Shown: positions 23,939 to 32,258 of the stretch, in pieces
Position numbering within the stretch: position 1 is the first letter of the stretch
How the letters are laid out: the number at the start of each line of letters is the position of its first letter
Assembly (NCBI GenBank): GCA_017993615.1
Contig: JAGOMJ010000001.1
Span: forward strand, 99,817 to 136,227
Length of the DNA: 36,411 nucleotides
Source: Smithella sp.
GTDB lineage: Bacteria > Desulfobacterota > Syntrophia > Syntrophales > Smithellaceae
Direction: 5' to 3'
Translations under genes and position numbers: made by a program
The notes under the pieces: generated by a model
Databases searched by the model: none
Told to the model about the DNA's origin: nothing
What the model saw: only the letters and a program-made list of their open reading frames with translations

Positions 23939-24739
23939 TTAACTAAATTTTTCAAAAACATTGACCGATCCGTAACCGTGTCCCAAAACAACCGCCTTCC
24001 GGATAGCGTCGGCTACCGTGATTTTAGCCTGCAACACAGCGTCTGCAAGACTTTTCCTGCGGGCGAGACCGGACGCCAGCCCCGAAGCGAAGGTGCAGCC
24101 GGTGCCGTGCGTATGACAGGAACGGATTCTGGCAGAGGAAAATTCGCAGTAGCCGGATCCGCTGTACAGAATGTCGGTCACATCGGCATGTTTGCGGTCG
24201 GGCAGATGTCCGCCTTTTATGACGACATTTGCCGCGCCGGATTCGTAAATGACCGCGGCAGCGTCCTTCATGTCGGCCATGGTTTTAATTTTATTTTTCG
24301 AGAGCGTTTCCGCTTCCGGGATGTTCGGCGTAATGACCAGCGCCAGCGGGAGAAGCGTCTGCACCAGCATCTGTCGGGCTTTGCCGGTCATCAGAGTTCT
24401 GCCGCCTTTGGCAATCATCACGGGATCCACCACAACGTTTTTCAGTTTATATTTTTTAATTTTTTTAACGACCACCTGAATAATCTCTTCGGTCGGAAGC
24501 ATGCCGGTCTTGATCGCGTCGACTCCGATATCGCTCAGCACGACATCCATCTGCTTTGCGACAAATGCCGGATCAACCGGATAAATTCCCGACACCCCTT
24601 TTGTGTTTTGTGCCGTAACGGCCGTGACTACAGTCAATCCCCAGCAGCCGCAGGCGCTGACAGCTTTGAGATCCGCCTGAATTCCGGCGCCGCCGCTGGA
24701 GTCGGAACCGCCGATGCATAAAACTTTGCGCAATTTCAT
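23939..24739 (-). CDS. thiD: Hydroxymethylpyrimidine/phosphomethylpyrimidine kinase ThiD
   Basis: A 266-aa ribokinase-fold enzyme that phosphorylates HMP and HMP-P to HMP-PP, the step after ThiC. It starts with IGGSDSSGGAGIQADLK, the ThiD substrate-binding motif, and has VDPVMIAKGG, TPNIPEAE and the ATP/anion-hole motif GTGCTFASGLASGLA. Length is normal, and no fused ThiE or ThiN domain is present. ATG 24739 follows the TPK stop by 2 bases, and its GGAGG lies within the end of TPK, so the two are translationally coupled. thiC follows after 42 bases. Confidence 0.95.
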   Translation of the reverse strand: MKLRKVLCIGGSDSSGGAGIQADLKAVSACGCWGLTVVTAVTAQNTKGVSGIYPVDPAFVAKQMDVVLSDIGVDAIKTGMLPTEEIIQVVVKKIKKYKLKNVVVDPVMIAKGGRTLMTGKARQMLVQTLLPLALVITPNIPEAETLSKNKIKTMADMKDAAAVIYESGAANVVIKGGHLPDRKHADVTDILYSGSGYCEFSSARIRSCHTHGTGCTFASGLASGLARRKSLADAVLQAKITVADAIRKAVVLGHGYGSVNVFEKFS

Positions 24740-24741
24740 GA

Positions 24742-25413
24742 TTAAACCGCCTCCGGGAAACGATCCTTGTTTTGGTACTTAATAACAAGAAGCTTGCCGT
24801 TTGCAAACCGGATACACGCATCATTGTCCCTGATCCGGTTGCTGATACCGCGGGATTCCCCCATTTTCAAATTTTCATTTTCCAGAGGATACAGAAATCC
24901 GGAAAGGGTGATTCCGGTAACCTCCGGACTCAGCGATAGCAGGGATACGGTTTTCCCTGTGTCGCCGGTAAAATGCGTTTCGTTATCCGCCAGAAATATT
25001 TCGCAGAACGGGTCGATCAGCACCGTTTGAATTCCTCTTTCCCGCCCTTTAAAAAGAAGGAAAATATTGGACAGCGTATGATCCATCCTGCCTCCTAGAG
25101 CGCACCAGATATATATTTTTTCCGGTTTTACCTCCAACGCGTAATCCAGGGCCAGTTCCGTATCGGTAAAGTCTTTGTTTGCCGGATATTTTATGATTTT
25201 AATGTTTTCCGAATCATAATAAGCCAGAAGAGCGGCGTCGATCGAATCCATGTCCCCGATGATGACGTCCGGTTTGATGCCCCAGCTTTTGAGATGACGG
25301 GATCCGCCGTCGCAGCCGATGATCAGACAATCATCCCGCTTGCCGGCCTGGCTGTTAAAAAATGCGGCATCGGTCGATTCGCCGCCGCTGACTATGATTA
25401 CTTTTCCGCGCAC
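24742..25413 (-). CDS. thiN: Thiamine pyrophosphokinase
   Basis: A 223-aa thiamine pyrophosphokinase that transfers pyrophosphate from ATP to thiamine, giving the active cofactor. Motifs: IGDMDSID (metal and ATP site), KDFTDTELALDYAL, and LGGRMDHTLSN. The C-terminal beta domain forms the thiamine pocket (ISNRIRDNDACIRFANGKLLVIK). It opens a thiN-thiD-thiC run, so salvage of thiamine and HMP synthesis are linked. ThiE, ThiG and ThiL are not in the window. The start is GTG 25413 with CAGG 8 bases upstream. No TPP riboswitch is recognisable in the upstream leader. Confidence 0.92.
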   Translation of the reverse strand: MRGKVIIVSGGESTDAAFFNSQAGKRDDCLIIGCDGGSRHLKSWGIKPDVIIGDMDSIDAALLAYYDSENIKIIKYPANKDFTDTELALDYALEVKPEKIYIWCALGGRMDHTLSNIFLLFKGRERGIQTVLIDPFCEIFLADNETHFTGDTGKTVSLLSLSPEVTGITLSGFLYPLENENLKMGESRGISNRIRDNDACIRFANGKLLVIKYQNKDRFPEAV

Positions 25414-25715
25414 GTGATTTACCTGAATGGCGACACCCGTTTAAGGATATCCGGCTTTATAAATTAAGTCATTCGTATACTTGTAGAAAATTTATTATAT
25501 TCAACTTTAAAAAGCAAATTGTTTGATCCTCTGATGTAAAATCGTTTTTGGATACCGCTTTTCAGGACCATCATGAAAAACGTCACAAATTAAGTCTTGA
25601 CAAAAGCACCGTTGTTTGTTTTTTAACACCCTGTAAATATTATAGTTTAAAAAAATAAAAAATAAAATCACTTCTAAAAACAACAGGGATTATCCGATAA
25701 AGGAGCTGACATTCT
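25414..25715. other. Divergent AT-rich region between the thi run and a lipoprotein gene
   Basis: 302 bases with no gene. It should hold promoters for both sides. On plus, TTGACA at 25597-25602 is consensus but the facing -10 (TTTTTA, 25620-25625) is poor; TATTATAGT near 25640 is another possible -10. On minus, TATAAT-like bases occur near 25495 without a good -35. I looked for THI-box landmarks (CTGAGA, ACCTGATC, GGGT) on the minus strand and found none. Confidence 0.4.
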
Positions 25716-26183
25716 ATGCGAAGGGTTTCATTATTGTTACTGATTCTTACCGTGGCGTTGCTTTTTAGCGCCTGCGGTAAAGATGAACCGGAACTGTCCT
25801 GCATCTATCCGGGCCTTTACGAAATCAATCATGATATTAAATATTCAGGCCAGCTGGTGATCCTGAAACAGCGTGTTCGCTATCATGCCGACGGCACGTT
25901 TGAAGCCACGAATTTTCAGAACAACGCTGCTCTGGAGGAGATGAAGGGCAAATATAAAGTAGAAAACAAGCAGCTGATTTCTTACGATACACAACGCCGC
26001 CTGATCACTCAGGAAGGGACGTGGACACCGCCGAAAAAGGAACCCTCGGCCGTGGAACTTCGCAAGATCAAAAAGGGAAGCTACCAGTATTATTTCAAAT
26101 ATCCTGATGAGCAAATGCGTGAAAAATACAAGGGACTCGGCCTGGCAGAAGGCTGGAAGACGTACAAGCGCATCAGCGATTAG
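25716..26183 (+). CDS. Small lipoprotein of unknown function
   Basis: A 155-aa predicted lipoprotein: basic start MRR, a hydrophobic stretch, and lipobox LFSAC with Cys at residue 20. The mature part is hydrophilic. It has a second Cys near 29, an HADGTFEATNF turn and a GKYKVENKQL segment reminiscent of small beta-barrel lipocalin-like or META-type lipoproteins, but I cannot name a family. The tail is Lys-rich. AAGGAG lies about 10 bases before ATG 25716. It is monocistronic, divergent from the thi run and convergent with ndk. Cell-envelope location is inferred from the signal. Confidence 0.72.
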   Translation: MRRVSLLLLILTVALLFSACGKDEPELSCIYPGLYEINHDIKYSGQLVILKQRVRYHADGTFEATNFQNNAALEEMKGKYKVENKQLISYDTQRRLITQEGTWTPPKKEPSAVELRKIKKGSYQYYFKYPDEQMREKYKGLGLAEGWKTYKRISD

Positions 26184-26278
26184 TTGCCGGACAACCGGAC
26201 AGCCATCCGGCTGAGGACAATGAAAAAACCGTCAAACAATATTTCGGCGAATTGCGGTGCCGGCGAAAACCTCTGAGT

Positions 26279-27013
26279 TTAGTCTGTTTCCTTATTGATT
26301 AGATATTTGGCAATAACCGCATTCGTTGAATAATCCTGTTTTTTGCCTTTTGCAATCTGCCGCAAGACTTTCATGTCGGATTTCCAGACCAAATCGCCGG
26401 GTCCGATGAAACAGTAGCTTCCCGGGGTGTATTCGGAACTGATCGCGCCGTTTTTGTAATAATAGTATTCTTTGCTTGTCTCTGCAGGATAACTGCGTAC
26501 CGTGGGCGGAATATCCGTGGGAAGAAACCAGAGTTTAATTTCACGTTCAGCATCCTGAATATTTGCGGATGCATGAATCAGATTGTCCGATCGATCTCCG
26601 ATAAATTTTCCCTTTGCGTCATACAGCGGAATGATCGTTCCCAGTGAGCGGATGCAGCCGGGTCTTTGCGCTCTGGCTTCATGCGGATTGGTGTTACCGC
26701 AAATCTCCCTGATGTTTTTGATGGCGTTCGGTCCCCGGTAGATAATCGCGATGACTCTGCGCTTCGAGGGTTCATCCGGATAATGCAGGTACCCGCGAAT
26801 GTATTCAAGCAAAGACGGATAGAAAAATTTTCCCTTGTGTTCGGCGTAATGTTCTTCTGCCAGCGCCAGATTGACGGCGACAACCTTCAGCGCCGCGAAA
26901 CGCAGTCCGGTGTGGAACTCTGAAAATCGTGAAAGGATATACCCGGTTAGGGAATTCTTTATTGCATCCGGTTTTATCAGAACCAATGAATTTTCTCGAT
27001 TTTGTTCAGGCAT
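26279..27013 (-). CDS. ndk: Nucleoside diphosphate kinase with C-terminal extension
   Basis: A 244-aa protein whose first 165 residues are a nucleoside diphosphate kinase domain: LVLIKPDAIKN (Lys14), a YPSLLEYI segment, RGPNAIKNIRE, IRSLGT, and the phosphorylated His147 in NLIHAS. The usual bacterial Ndk is about 140 aa. Here there is a short insertion before the catalytic His (LYDAKGKFIGDRSDN) and an extra C-terminal part of about 75 residues rich in Tyr and Lys (KEYYYYKNGA, GDLVWKSDMKVLRQIAKGKK), which I cannot assign. NTP balance from NDPs is the expected role. AAGGAGAG precedes ATG 27013. It has a consensus promoter overlapping the trmFO stop. Confidence 0.85.
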   Translation of the reverse strand: MPEQNRENSLVLIKPDAIKNSLTGYILSRFSEFHTGLRFAALKVVAVNLALAEEHYAEHKGKFFYPSLLEYIRGYLHYPDEPSKRRVIAIIYRGPNAIKNIREICGNTNPHEARAQRPGCIRSLGTIIPLYDAKGKFIGDRSDNLIHASANIQDAEREIKLWFLPTDIPPTVRSYPAETSKEYYYYKNGAISSEYTPGSYCFIGPGDLVWKSDMKVLRQIAKGKKQDYSTNAVIAKYLINKETD

Positions 27014-27084
27014 TTGAAACTCTCCTTATGGTTAAAGATGTTAACAATCTTCTTTGTGAGAAGACATGCTTAAAAAGCGGGCGA

Positions 27085-27113
27085 AGTATAAGAGAAGTCC
27101 TGCTTTGTGTCAA
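27085..27113 (-). promoter_or_regulatory. Consensus sigma70-type promoter for ndk
   Basis: Minus strand: TTGACA (27113-27108), exact 17-base spacer, TATACT (27090-27085). The -35 overlaps the last codons of trmFO, so ndk can be expressed apart from the topA-trmFO unit. Confidence 0.78.
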
Positions 27114-28453
27114 CAGAATATATCGGGCCGAAGTTCATTGAGCTTTTGGCTGGAAATCCACGCATTCAGGGACTGTAGAGCCTGATGGACGATGAGGGCG
27201 TTTCTCTCTTTTTTCCGTAGTTTTTTTTCCACGGGTGCGTTGAACAGTCCGAAATTAATGTTCATCGGTTGAAACTGAACTGCATGTTCGGGAGATGTGA
27301 TATATTGAATGAGAGCGCCCAGCGCTGTGTTGACGGGAGGCGGTTCGGCTTTTTTCCCTTCGATGATAAACGCCGCGTTCAGACCGGCCAGAAGCCCCAT
27401 GGCTGCCGACTCCATATAGCCTTCCACGCCCGTGATCTGTCCGGCAAAGAAAATATTTTCATGGTTTTTGAGCTGCAGGGTAGGGCTCAGCAGGGCGGGG
27501 GAGTTGATATAGGTGTTGCGGTGAATGCTGCCGTAGCGGGCAAATTCAACCTTCTCCAGTCCGGGAATCAGGCGAAAAATCCGCCGCTGTTCCGGCCAGG
27601 TCAATTTGGTCTGGAAACCGACCAGATTAAAAAGAGTGCCGGCGGCGTTCTCTCTGCGCAATTGCACAACGGCGTAGGGTTTGTTGCCGGTATGAGGATC
27701 AATCAGGCCCACCGGTTTCATCGGACCGAATGCCAGGCTCTTTTCGCCGCGCTGAGCCAGGATTTCTATCGGAAGGCAGCTCTCGAAATGGCGGGTTTCC
27801 TCAAAATCTCTGGCGGCCACCTTTTCTCCCGCCAGCAACGCCTTGTGAAATGATTCGTATTCTTCGCGGGTCAGAGGGCAATTCAGGTAGTCGGGCGTTC
27901 CCTTGTCATAGCGCGACGCCAGGAAGACCTTGTTCATATCAATGGAATCCGCTTCGACAATGGGCGCAATGGCATCGTAAAAATAGAGCGACGCACCGCC
28001 GAGCCTCCGGGAAATATCCTGCGCCATTGCGTCGGAGGTCAGCGGGCCTGTGGCAATGATCGTTACAGTATCGTTCGGGATGGCGGTTACTTCATGCCGG
28101 TAAAGGGTGAAGGCCGCTTGTTCAGAAAGCCGGGCTTCCACCTCGCGGGCGAACAGAAGGCGGTCAACCGCCAGAGCGGATCCGGCGGGCACGGCGGTTT
28201 TATCCGCCGCTTTCATAATGACCGAGTCCAGCAGGCGCATTTCTTCCTTGAGCAAACCGGGCGCATTATCGAGAGAGTTGGACTTGAGGGAATTGCTGCA
28301 AACCAGTTCGGCGAGATTCTCCATTTTGTGGGCTTCGGAAAATTTCTGCGGTTTCATTTCATACATCTCAACCGCATGGCCGCGCCGCAGCAGCTGCCAG
28401 GCCGCCTCGCAGCCGGCCAGTCCGCCGCCGATAATTGTCACACGATGATCCAT
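27110..28453 (-). CDS. trmFO: TrmFO, folate/FAD-dependent tRNA m5U54 methyltransferase
   Basis: A 447-aa flavoprotein that makes 5-methyluridine at position 54 of tRNA, using methylenetetrahydrofolate and FADH2. The N-terminal FAD motif [17 protein letters not shown] is followed by the family block [16 protein letters not shown]. Further marks are [29 protein letters not shown], and the C-terminal [20 protein letters not shown] and [18 protein letters not shown]. The length is normal. Its ATG overlaps the topA stop in a TGATG arrangement, so the two genes are translationally coupled; topA-trmFO adjacency is common in Firmicutes and Deltaproteobacteria. Confidence 0.96.
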   Translation of the reverse strand: MDHRVTIIGGGLAGCEAAWQLLRRGHAVEMYEMKPQKFSEAHKMENLAELVCSNSLKSNSLDNAPGLLKEEMRLLDSVIMKAADKTAVPAGSALAVDRLLFAREVEARLSEQAAFTLYRHEVTAIPNDTVTIIATGPLTSDAMAQDISRRLGGASLYFYDAIAPIVEADSIDMNKVFLASRYDKGTPDYLNCPLTREEYESFHKALLAGEKVAARDFEETRHFESCLPIEILAQRGEKSLAFGPMKPVGLIDPHTGNKPYAVVQLRRENAAGTLFNLVGFQTKLTWPEQRRIFRLIPGLEKVEFARYGSIHRNTYINSPALLSPTLQLKNHENIFFAGQITGVEGYMESAAMGLLAGLNAAFIIEGKKAEPPPVNTALGALIQYITSPEHAVQFQPMNINFGLFNAPVEKKLRKKERNALIVHQALQSLNAWISSQKLNELRPDIFC

Positions 28454-30795
28454 CAGGATTCTGTTTTTGTTTTAGGGATTTTTTTGATGTTCTTGCATTC
28501 GGGATAACCGGTGCAGCCGAGGAACTGGCCGTAGCGGCCGCGCTTGACGGCCATGGGTTTGCCGCACAGCTCGCAGACTTCATCCGACAGAACGACCTCC
28601 TGTTTGGCCGCCTTTCCGTCCTTGTCCAGCTTTTTGATGTTTTTGCATTCGGGATAACCGGTGCAGCCGAGGAACTGGCCATAGCGGCCGCGCTTGACCG
28701 TCATGGGTTTGCCGCACAGCTCGCAGACTTCATCGGTCGTCGGCGTTGCCTGTGCGACGATTTCGCCGTTTTCGTCTTTGGCCGCGGTCATCGTGTTTTT
28801 GCATTCGGGATAACCGGAGCAGGCGAGGAACTGACCGAAACGCCCCTCTTTGACAATCATATTTTTGCCGCACTTGTTGCATTTGATATCTGTCGTTCTG
28901 GTTTCCACGTGTTTGACCTTTCCGTTTTCGTCATGAGTAAAATTCATGGTGTTTTTGCATTTGGGATAATTGGAACAGCACAGAAACTTCCCGTTTTTCC
29001 CCCAGCGAATCACCATGGGGGACTGGCATTTCTCGCAGACCAGATCGGTTGGCGTTTCTTCCTGCTTGATGTTTTTCATTTCCGCCTTGGCTTTTTTCAG
29101 CTCGTCGGCAAAAAGCGCGTAAAATTCCTTGAGCGTCTGCACACGCTTGCGTTCGCCCGTTTCAATGGCGTCCAGTTTGTTTTCCATATCCGCGGTGAAA
29201 GCGATTTCCAGAATGGTCGGAAAACTTTTTACCAGAAGATGCGTCACCATCATTCCCAGTTCCGACGGATAAAACTTGCCTTTTTCCAGCTTCACGTATT
29301 CGCGTTCCTGTATTGTGGAAAGAATCGCGGCATAGGTGCTGGGGCGTCCAATGCCTTTTTCCTCCAGTTCGCGCACCAGCGACGCTTCGGAAAAACGCGG
29401 CGGCGGTTGTGTGAATTTCTGTTCCGTATTCAGATGGAGAAGTTTCAACTTTTCTTTTTCGCTGACTTCCGGCAAAAACTTGTCCGTTCCGTTGCCATTT
29501 CCGTTGCCGTTTTCATCCTTGTCATCCTTGCCTTCCGTATAGACGATGGTGAAGCCGGGGAATTTCATGATCTGTCCCTGCGCGCGGAAAAGACAATTGG
29601 CGCCGGCAATGTCAATGGTGGTCTGATCGAGAATGGCCGGATTCATCTGACTGGCGACAAAGCGGTTCCAGATCAGTTGATAAAGTTTGAATTGATCGGC
29701 GCTCAGATATTGCTTGATGTCCTGCGGTTTATTAGTCATGCGGGACGGACGAATCGCTTCATGGGCATCCTGCGCTTTTTGCGTATTTTTGTACGTATGA
29801 GGCTTATGCGGCAGATAATCCGCGGAATAACTTTCTCTGATGTAGTCGCGAACATCTTTGATGGCTTCTTCGGATATCCGGTAGGAGTCCGTTCTCATAT
29901 ATGTGATGAGACCCACGGAACCTTCCTTGCCCAGTTCGATTCCTTCATAGAGTTTTTGCGCGACCATCATGGTCTTCTTGGCTGAAAAACGAAACCAGCG
30001 CGATGCTTCCTGCTGCAATTTACTGGTGGTAAACGGGGGCGGCGCAGTGCGCTTGACTTCTTTCTTTTCCAGTTTTTCAACAAAAAACTCCGCCTGCTTG
30101 ATTTTATCGGCAAGCATCGCGGCCTGTTCGCCGTTGGTCACTTTTGCTTTTTTGCCGTCGACTTTATGAAGTTTCGCTTCAAAAGGAGGCGGATTTTTAC
30201 CTTCGAATTTGGCCGTCAGATTCCAGTATTCTTCGGGCTTGAAATTTTTTATTTCGTCCTCCCGGTCGCAGATCATCCGGACGGCGACGGACTGAACGCG
30301 CCCCGCGCTCAAGCCTCGTTTGACCTTGTCCCACAGCACCGGACTTATTTGATAACCGACCAGACGGTCCAGAATGCGGCGGGTCTGCTGCGCTTCATAT
30401 TTGTTGAAATCCAGTTGCAGGGGATTTTTGATGGCCTCGGTCACGGTATCTTTGGTTAAATCGTTGAAGAGGACGCGGTAGACGTTTTTGTTCTTGGTGT
30501 TGAGAACTTCATTAATATGCCAGGCAATGGCTTCGCCTTCGCGGTCCGGGTCGGGGGCCAGATAAATGTTCTCGGCGTTCTTCGCCGCTTTTTTCAGTTC
30601 ATCGATGGTTTTCTTTTTCGTTTCGATGATGCTGTACGACGGCTCGAAATCTTTTTCCAGATCAATACCCAGTTTGCTTTTCGGCAAATCCTTAATATGA
30701 CCCATCGAAGCGACGGCATTAAAATCGTTTCCGAGAAATTTTTTTATCGTTTTAACTTTTGTGGGAGACTCCACAATCACCAAAGAATTTGCCAT
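28453..30795 (-). CDS. topA: DNA topoisomerase I with four C-terminal zinc ribbons
   Basis: A 780-aa type IA topoisomerase that relaxes negative supercoils. The Toprim domain has Glu9 ([10 protein letters not shown]) and DPDREGEA (82-89). The active-site Tyr299 is in LITYMRTDS. The linker [21 protein letters not shown] contains a short Asp/Asn/Gly low-complexity stretch. Four Cys4 zinc ribbons follow (CEKCQ...[13 protein letters not shown]...CSGYPEC, CELCG...CTGYPEC twice), binding DNA and probably RNA polymerase. The last two ribbons are near-identical at DNA level (104 bases, 4 differences, 150-base offset). A promoter match lies just upstream (30827-30855), though dprA transcription may also read in. 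Confidence 0.96.
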   Translation of the reverse strand: MANSLVIVESPTKVKTIKKFLGNDFNAVASMGHIKDLPKSKLGIDLEKDFEPSYSIIETKKKTIDELKKAAKNAENIYLAPDPDREGEAIAWHINEVLNTKNKNVYRVLFNDLTKDTVTEAIKNPLQLDFNKYEAQQTRRILDRLVGYQISPVLWDKVKRGLSAGRVQSVAVRMICDREDEIKNFKPEEYWNLTAKFEGKNPPPFEAKLHKVDGKKAKVTNGEQAAMLADKIKQAEFFVEKLEKKEVKRTAPPPFTTSKLQQEASRWFRFSAKKTMMVAQKLYEGIELGKEGSVGLITYMRTDSYRISEEAIKDVRDYIRESYSADYLPHKPHTYKNTQKAQDAHEAIRPSRMTNKPQDIKQYLSADQFKLYQLIWNRFVASQMNPAILDQTTIDIAGANCLFRAQGQIMKFPGFTIVYTEGKDDKDENGNGNGNGTDKFLPEVSEKEKLKLLHLNTEQKFTQPPPRFSEASLVRELEEKGIGRPSTYAAILSTIQEREYVKLEKGKFYPSELGMMVTHLLVKSFPTILEIAFTADMENKLDAIETGERKRVQTLKEFYALFADELKKAKAEMKNIKQEETPTDLVCEKCQSPMVIRWGKNGKFLCCSNYPKCKNTMNFTHDENGKVKHVETRTTDIKCNKCGKNMIVKEGRFGQFLACSGYPECKNTMTAAKDENGEIVAQATPTTDEVCELCGKPMTVKRGRYGQFLGCTGYPECKNIKKLDKDGKAAKQEVVLSDEVCELCGKPMAVKRGRYGQFLGCTGYPECKNIKKIPKTKTES
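28481..28734 (-). repeat. Near-identical zinc-ribbon coding repeat within topA
   Basis: 28481-28584 and 28631-28734 align with 4 differences in 104 bases and an exact 150-base offset (50 codons). They encode the third and fourth zinc ribbons. The upstream ribbons are much more diverged, pointing to a recent duplication or gene conversion. Confidence 0.8.
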
Positions 30796-30826
30796 AATCC
30801 CATTCTCTCTTAAAAAATAGAAAGCC

Positions 30827-30855
30827 CCTATAAATGGAAGAAAAAAATTTGTAAA
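30827..30855 (-). promoter_or_regulatory. Sigma70-type promoter for topA-trmFO
   Basis: Minus strand: TTTACA (30855-30850), 17-base spacer, TATAGG (30832-30827), about 32 bases before ATG 30795. It sits in the 125-base AT-rich gap after dprA. Confidence 0.6.
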
Positions 30856-30920
30856 GCTATTTTTTACGATCTTCCTTTCATTTCATTATTTAAATATCCG
30901 GAAAATAATAGTTTTATTGA

Positions 30921-32051
30921 TTAGTTTGTTCTTTCTGCAGAAAAAAATTTTCCCGGGTGCTGCCGGACAATTCCTTTGAGTTCCATGGTGGTCAAAGCGC
31001 TGAGAATATCGGCGGACGAAAATCCCGTCACAGAAATCAAATCGTCGATGTGCATGCGTTTTTGGGAAACCAAATCGTATAATTTCTGCTCGGCGGCATT
31101 TAATTTTTCCATGGGAGGGCTTGCAGCGTTTAATGTCCCGGGAGCGGAAAATCCTTTTAGCGGTTTTCTCTGTTCTATCTGCGGCAGAATTTCTTCCAGA
31201 ATATCCTCTGTGTTTTCGATGAGCTTGGCTCCCTGTTTGATCAGCTTATTCGTACCGCGCGAACCGGCGGAATCAATGCTTCCCGGTACGGCGAAAACTT
31301 CACGTCCCTGTTCCAGCGCCAGCCTCGCCGTAATCAACGAGCCGCTTTTTTCGCCTGCTTCCACAATGACAACGCCGTAGGATATGCCGCTGATAATGCG
31401 GTTGCGCGCCGGGAAATTTGTCGAACGCGGCGGCGTTCCCAGGGGGAATTCGGAAACCACGGCGCCGTTTTCGACAATGTCCGCAAATAATTTTTTATTT
31501 TCCGGAGGATAAATGACATCCAGGCCGCTGCCCAGAATCGCAACGGTTCTGCCATGAGCGGTTATAGCGCCGCGATGCGCCGACGAATCGATGCCCCGAG
31601 CCATCCCGCTGACCACCGTCACGCCCTGAAGGGCCAGGTCCCGGCTGATTCTTTCCGTCGTGTATTTACCGTAAGTGCTCGCTGCACGGGAACCGACAAT
31701 GGCAAGATTGATGTCTTCTCTGCTCAAATTTCCCCGCACATATATATAAGGAGGGCGGTCATAGATATTCAATAATTGCCCCGGATAGAGCTCATCTTCG
31801 TAAGTAACTATTGTAACGTCATTTTTGCGAATAAGTTCAAGTTCTGCTTTAACATTATCCCAGCCTCTGAAATGAACAATGGCCTCTGCAATCTGACGGG
31901 AAATTCCCTCTGTTTGCTGCAGGTCGGAAACGGAAGCACCGAAAACAGCGGCAGGAGAGCCGAACCTGTCCACCAGTGCCGGAAAAGAGACGTGGCCGAT
32001 GCCTTTGATTGATTTTAACGCAATCCAGTACTTTAGAATCTCATCATTCAT
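30921..32051 (-). CDS. dprA: DNA processing protein DprA
   Basis: A 376-aa DprA/Smf protein, which binds incoming single-stranded DNA and loads RecA. An N-terminal SAM-like/helix-hairpin-helix region (about 1-60, IKGIGHVSF...EGISRQIAEAI) precedes the Rossmann-fold core with IVGSRAAS, SGMARGIDSSAHRGA, AILGSGLDVIYPPEN, SEFPLGTPPRSTNFPARNRIISG, VVEAGEKSGSLITARLA and the RGTNKLIKQGA end. A C-terminal winged-helix domain (about 315-372) is typical. Start ATG 32051 has a poor ribosome binding site. A promoter lies about 60 bases upstream. No other competence genes are in the window, so natural transformation cannot be inferred. Confidence 0.95.
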   Translation of the reverse strand: MNDEILKYWIALKSIKGIGHVSFPALVDRFGSPAAVFGASVSDLQQTEGISRQIAEAIVHFRGWDNVKAELELIRKNDVTIVTYEDELYPGQLLNIYDRPPYIYVRGNLSREDINLAIVGSRAASTYGKYTTERISRDLALQGVTVVSGMARGIDSSAHRGAITAHGRTVAILGSGLDVIYPPENKKLFADIVENGAVVSEFPLGTPPRSTNFPARNRIISGISYGVVIVEAGEKSGSLITARLALEQGREVFAVPGSIDSAGSRGTNKLIKQGAKLIENTEDILEEILPQIEQRKPLKGFSAPGTLNAASPPMEKLNAAEQKLYDLVSQKRMHIDDLISVTGFSSADILSALTTMELKGIVRQHPGKFFSAERTN

Positions 32052-32109
32052 AAATGACCCGAACGAGAAGCGTTATGGTGATGATTGGGGATTTTGAAAA
32101 ATTGACAGC

Positions 32110-32139
32110 AACCTACATCTTGTCTGCCGGATGTGTCAA
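32110..32139 (-). promoter_or_regulatory. Candidate sigma70-type promoter for dprA
   Basis: Minus strand: consensus TTGACA (32139-32134), 18-base spacer, TAGGTT (32115-32110). Confidence 0.55.
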
Positions 32140-32258
32140 GTATTTTCAAAATGATGATCCGCCGGATGAACAAAGAGTGAAAAATGTGAAATTCTTAAAA
32201 CAGTTGCTTAATTTTAAGCTTTGAGCTAGGAAACCATCAACGTTTCATAGAGGTCGTC

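Noticed and set aside
23888-24721. 277-codon plus-strand frame opposite thiD
   Set aside because: Shadow of thiD, with a His/Phe/Arg-rich composition typical of antisense reading.
25414-25600. TPP riboswitch upstream of the thi genes
   Set aside because: Expected from thiC control in other bacteria, but the conserved THI-box segments could not be found by eye on the minus strand.
28435-29985. 516-codon plus-strand frame opposite topA
   Set aside because: Its repeats are the reverse complement of the TopA zinc ribbons, and it has no ribosome binding site or domain. TopA on the minus strand is certain.
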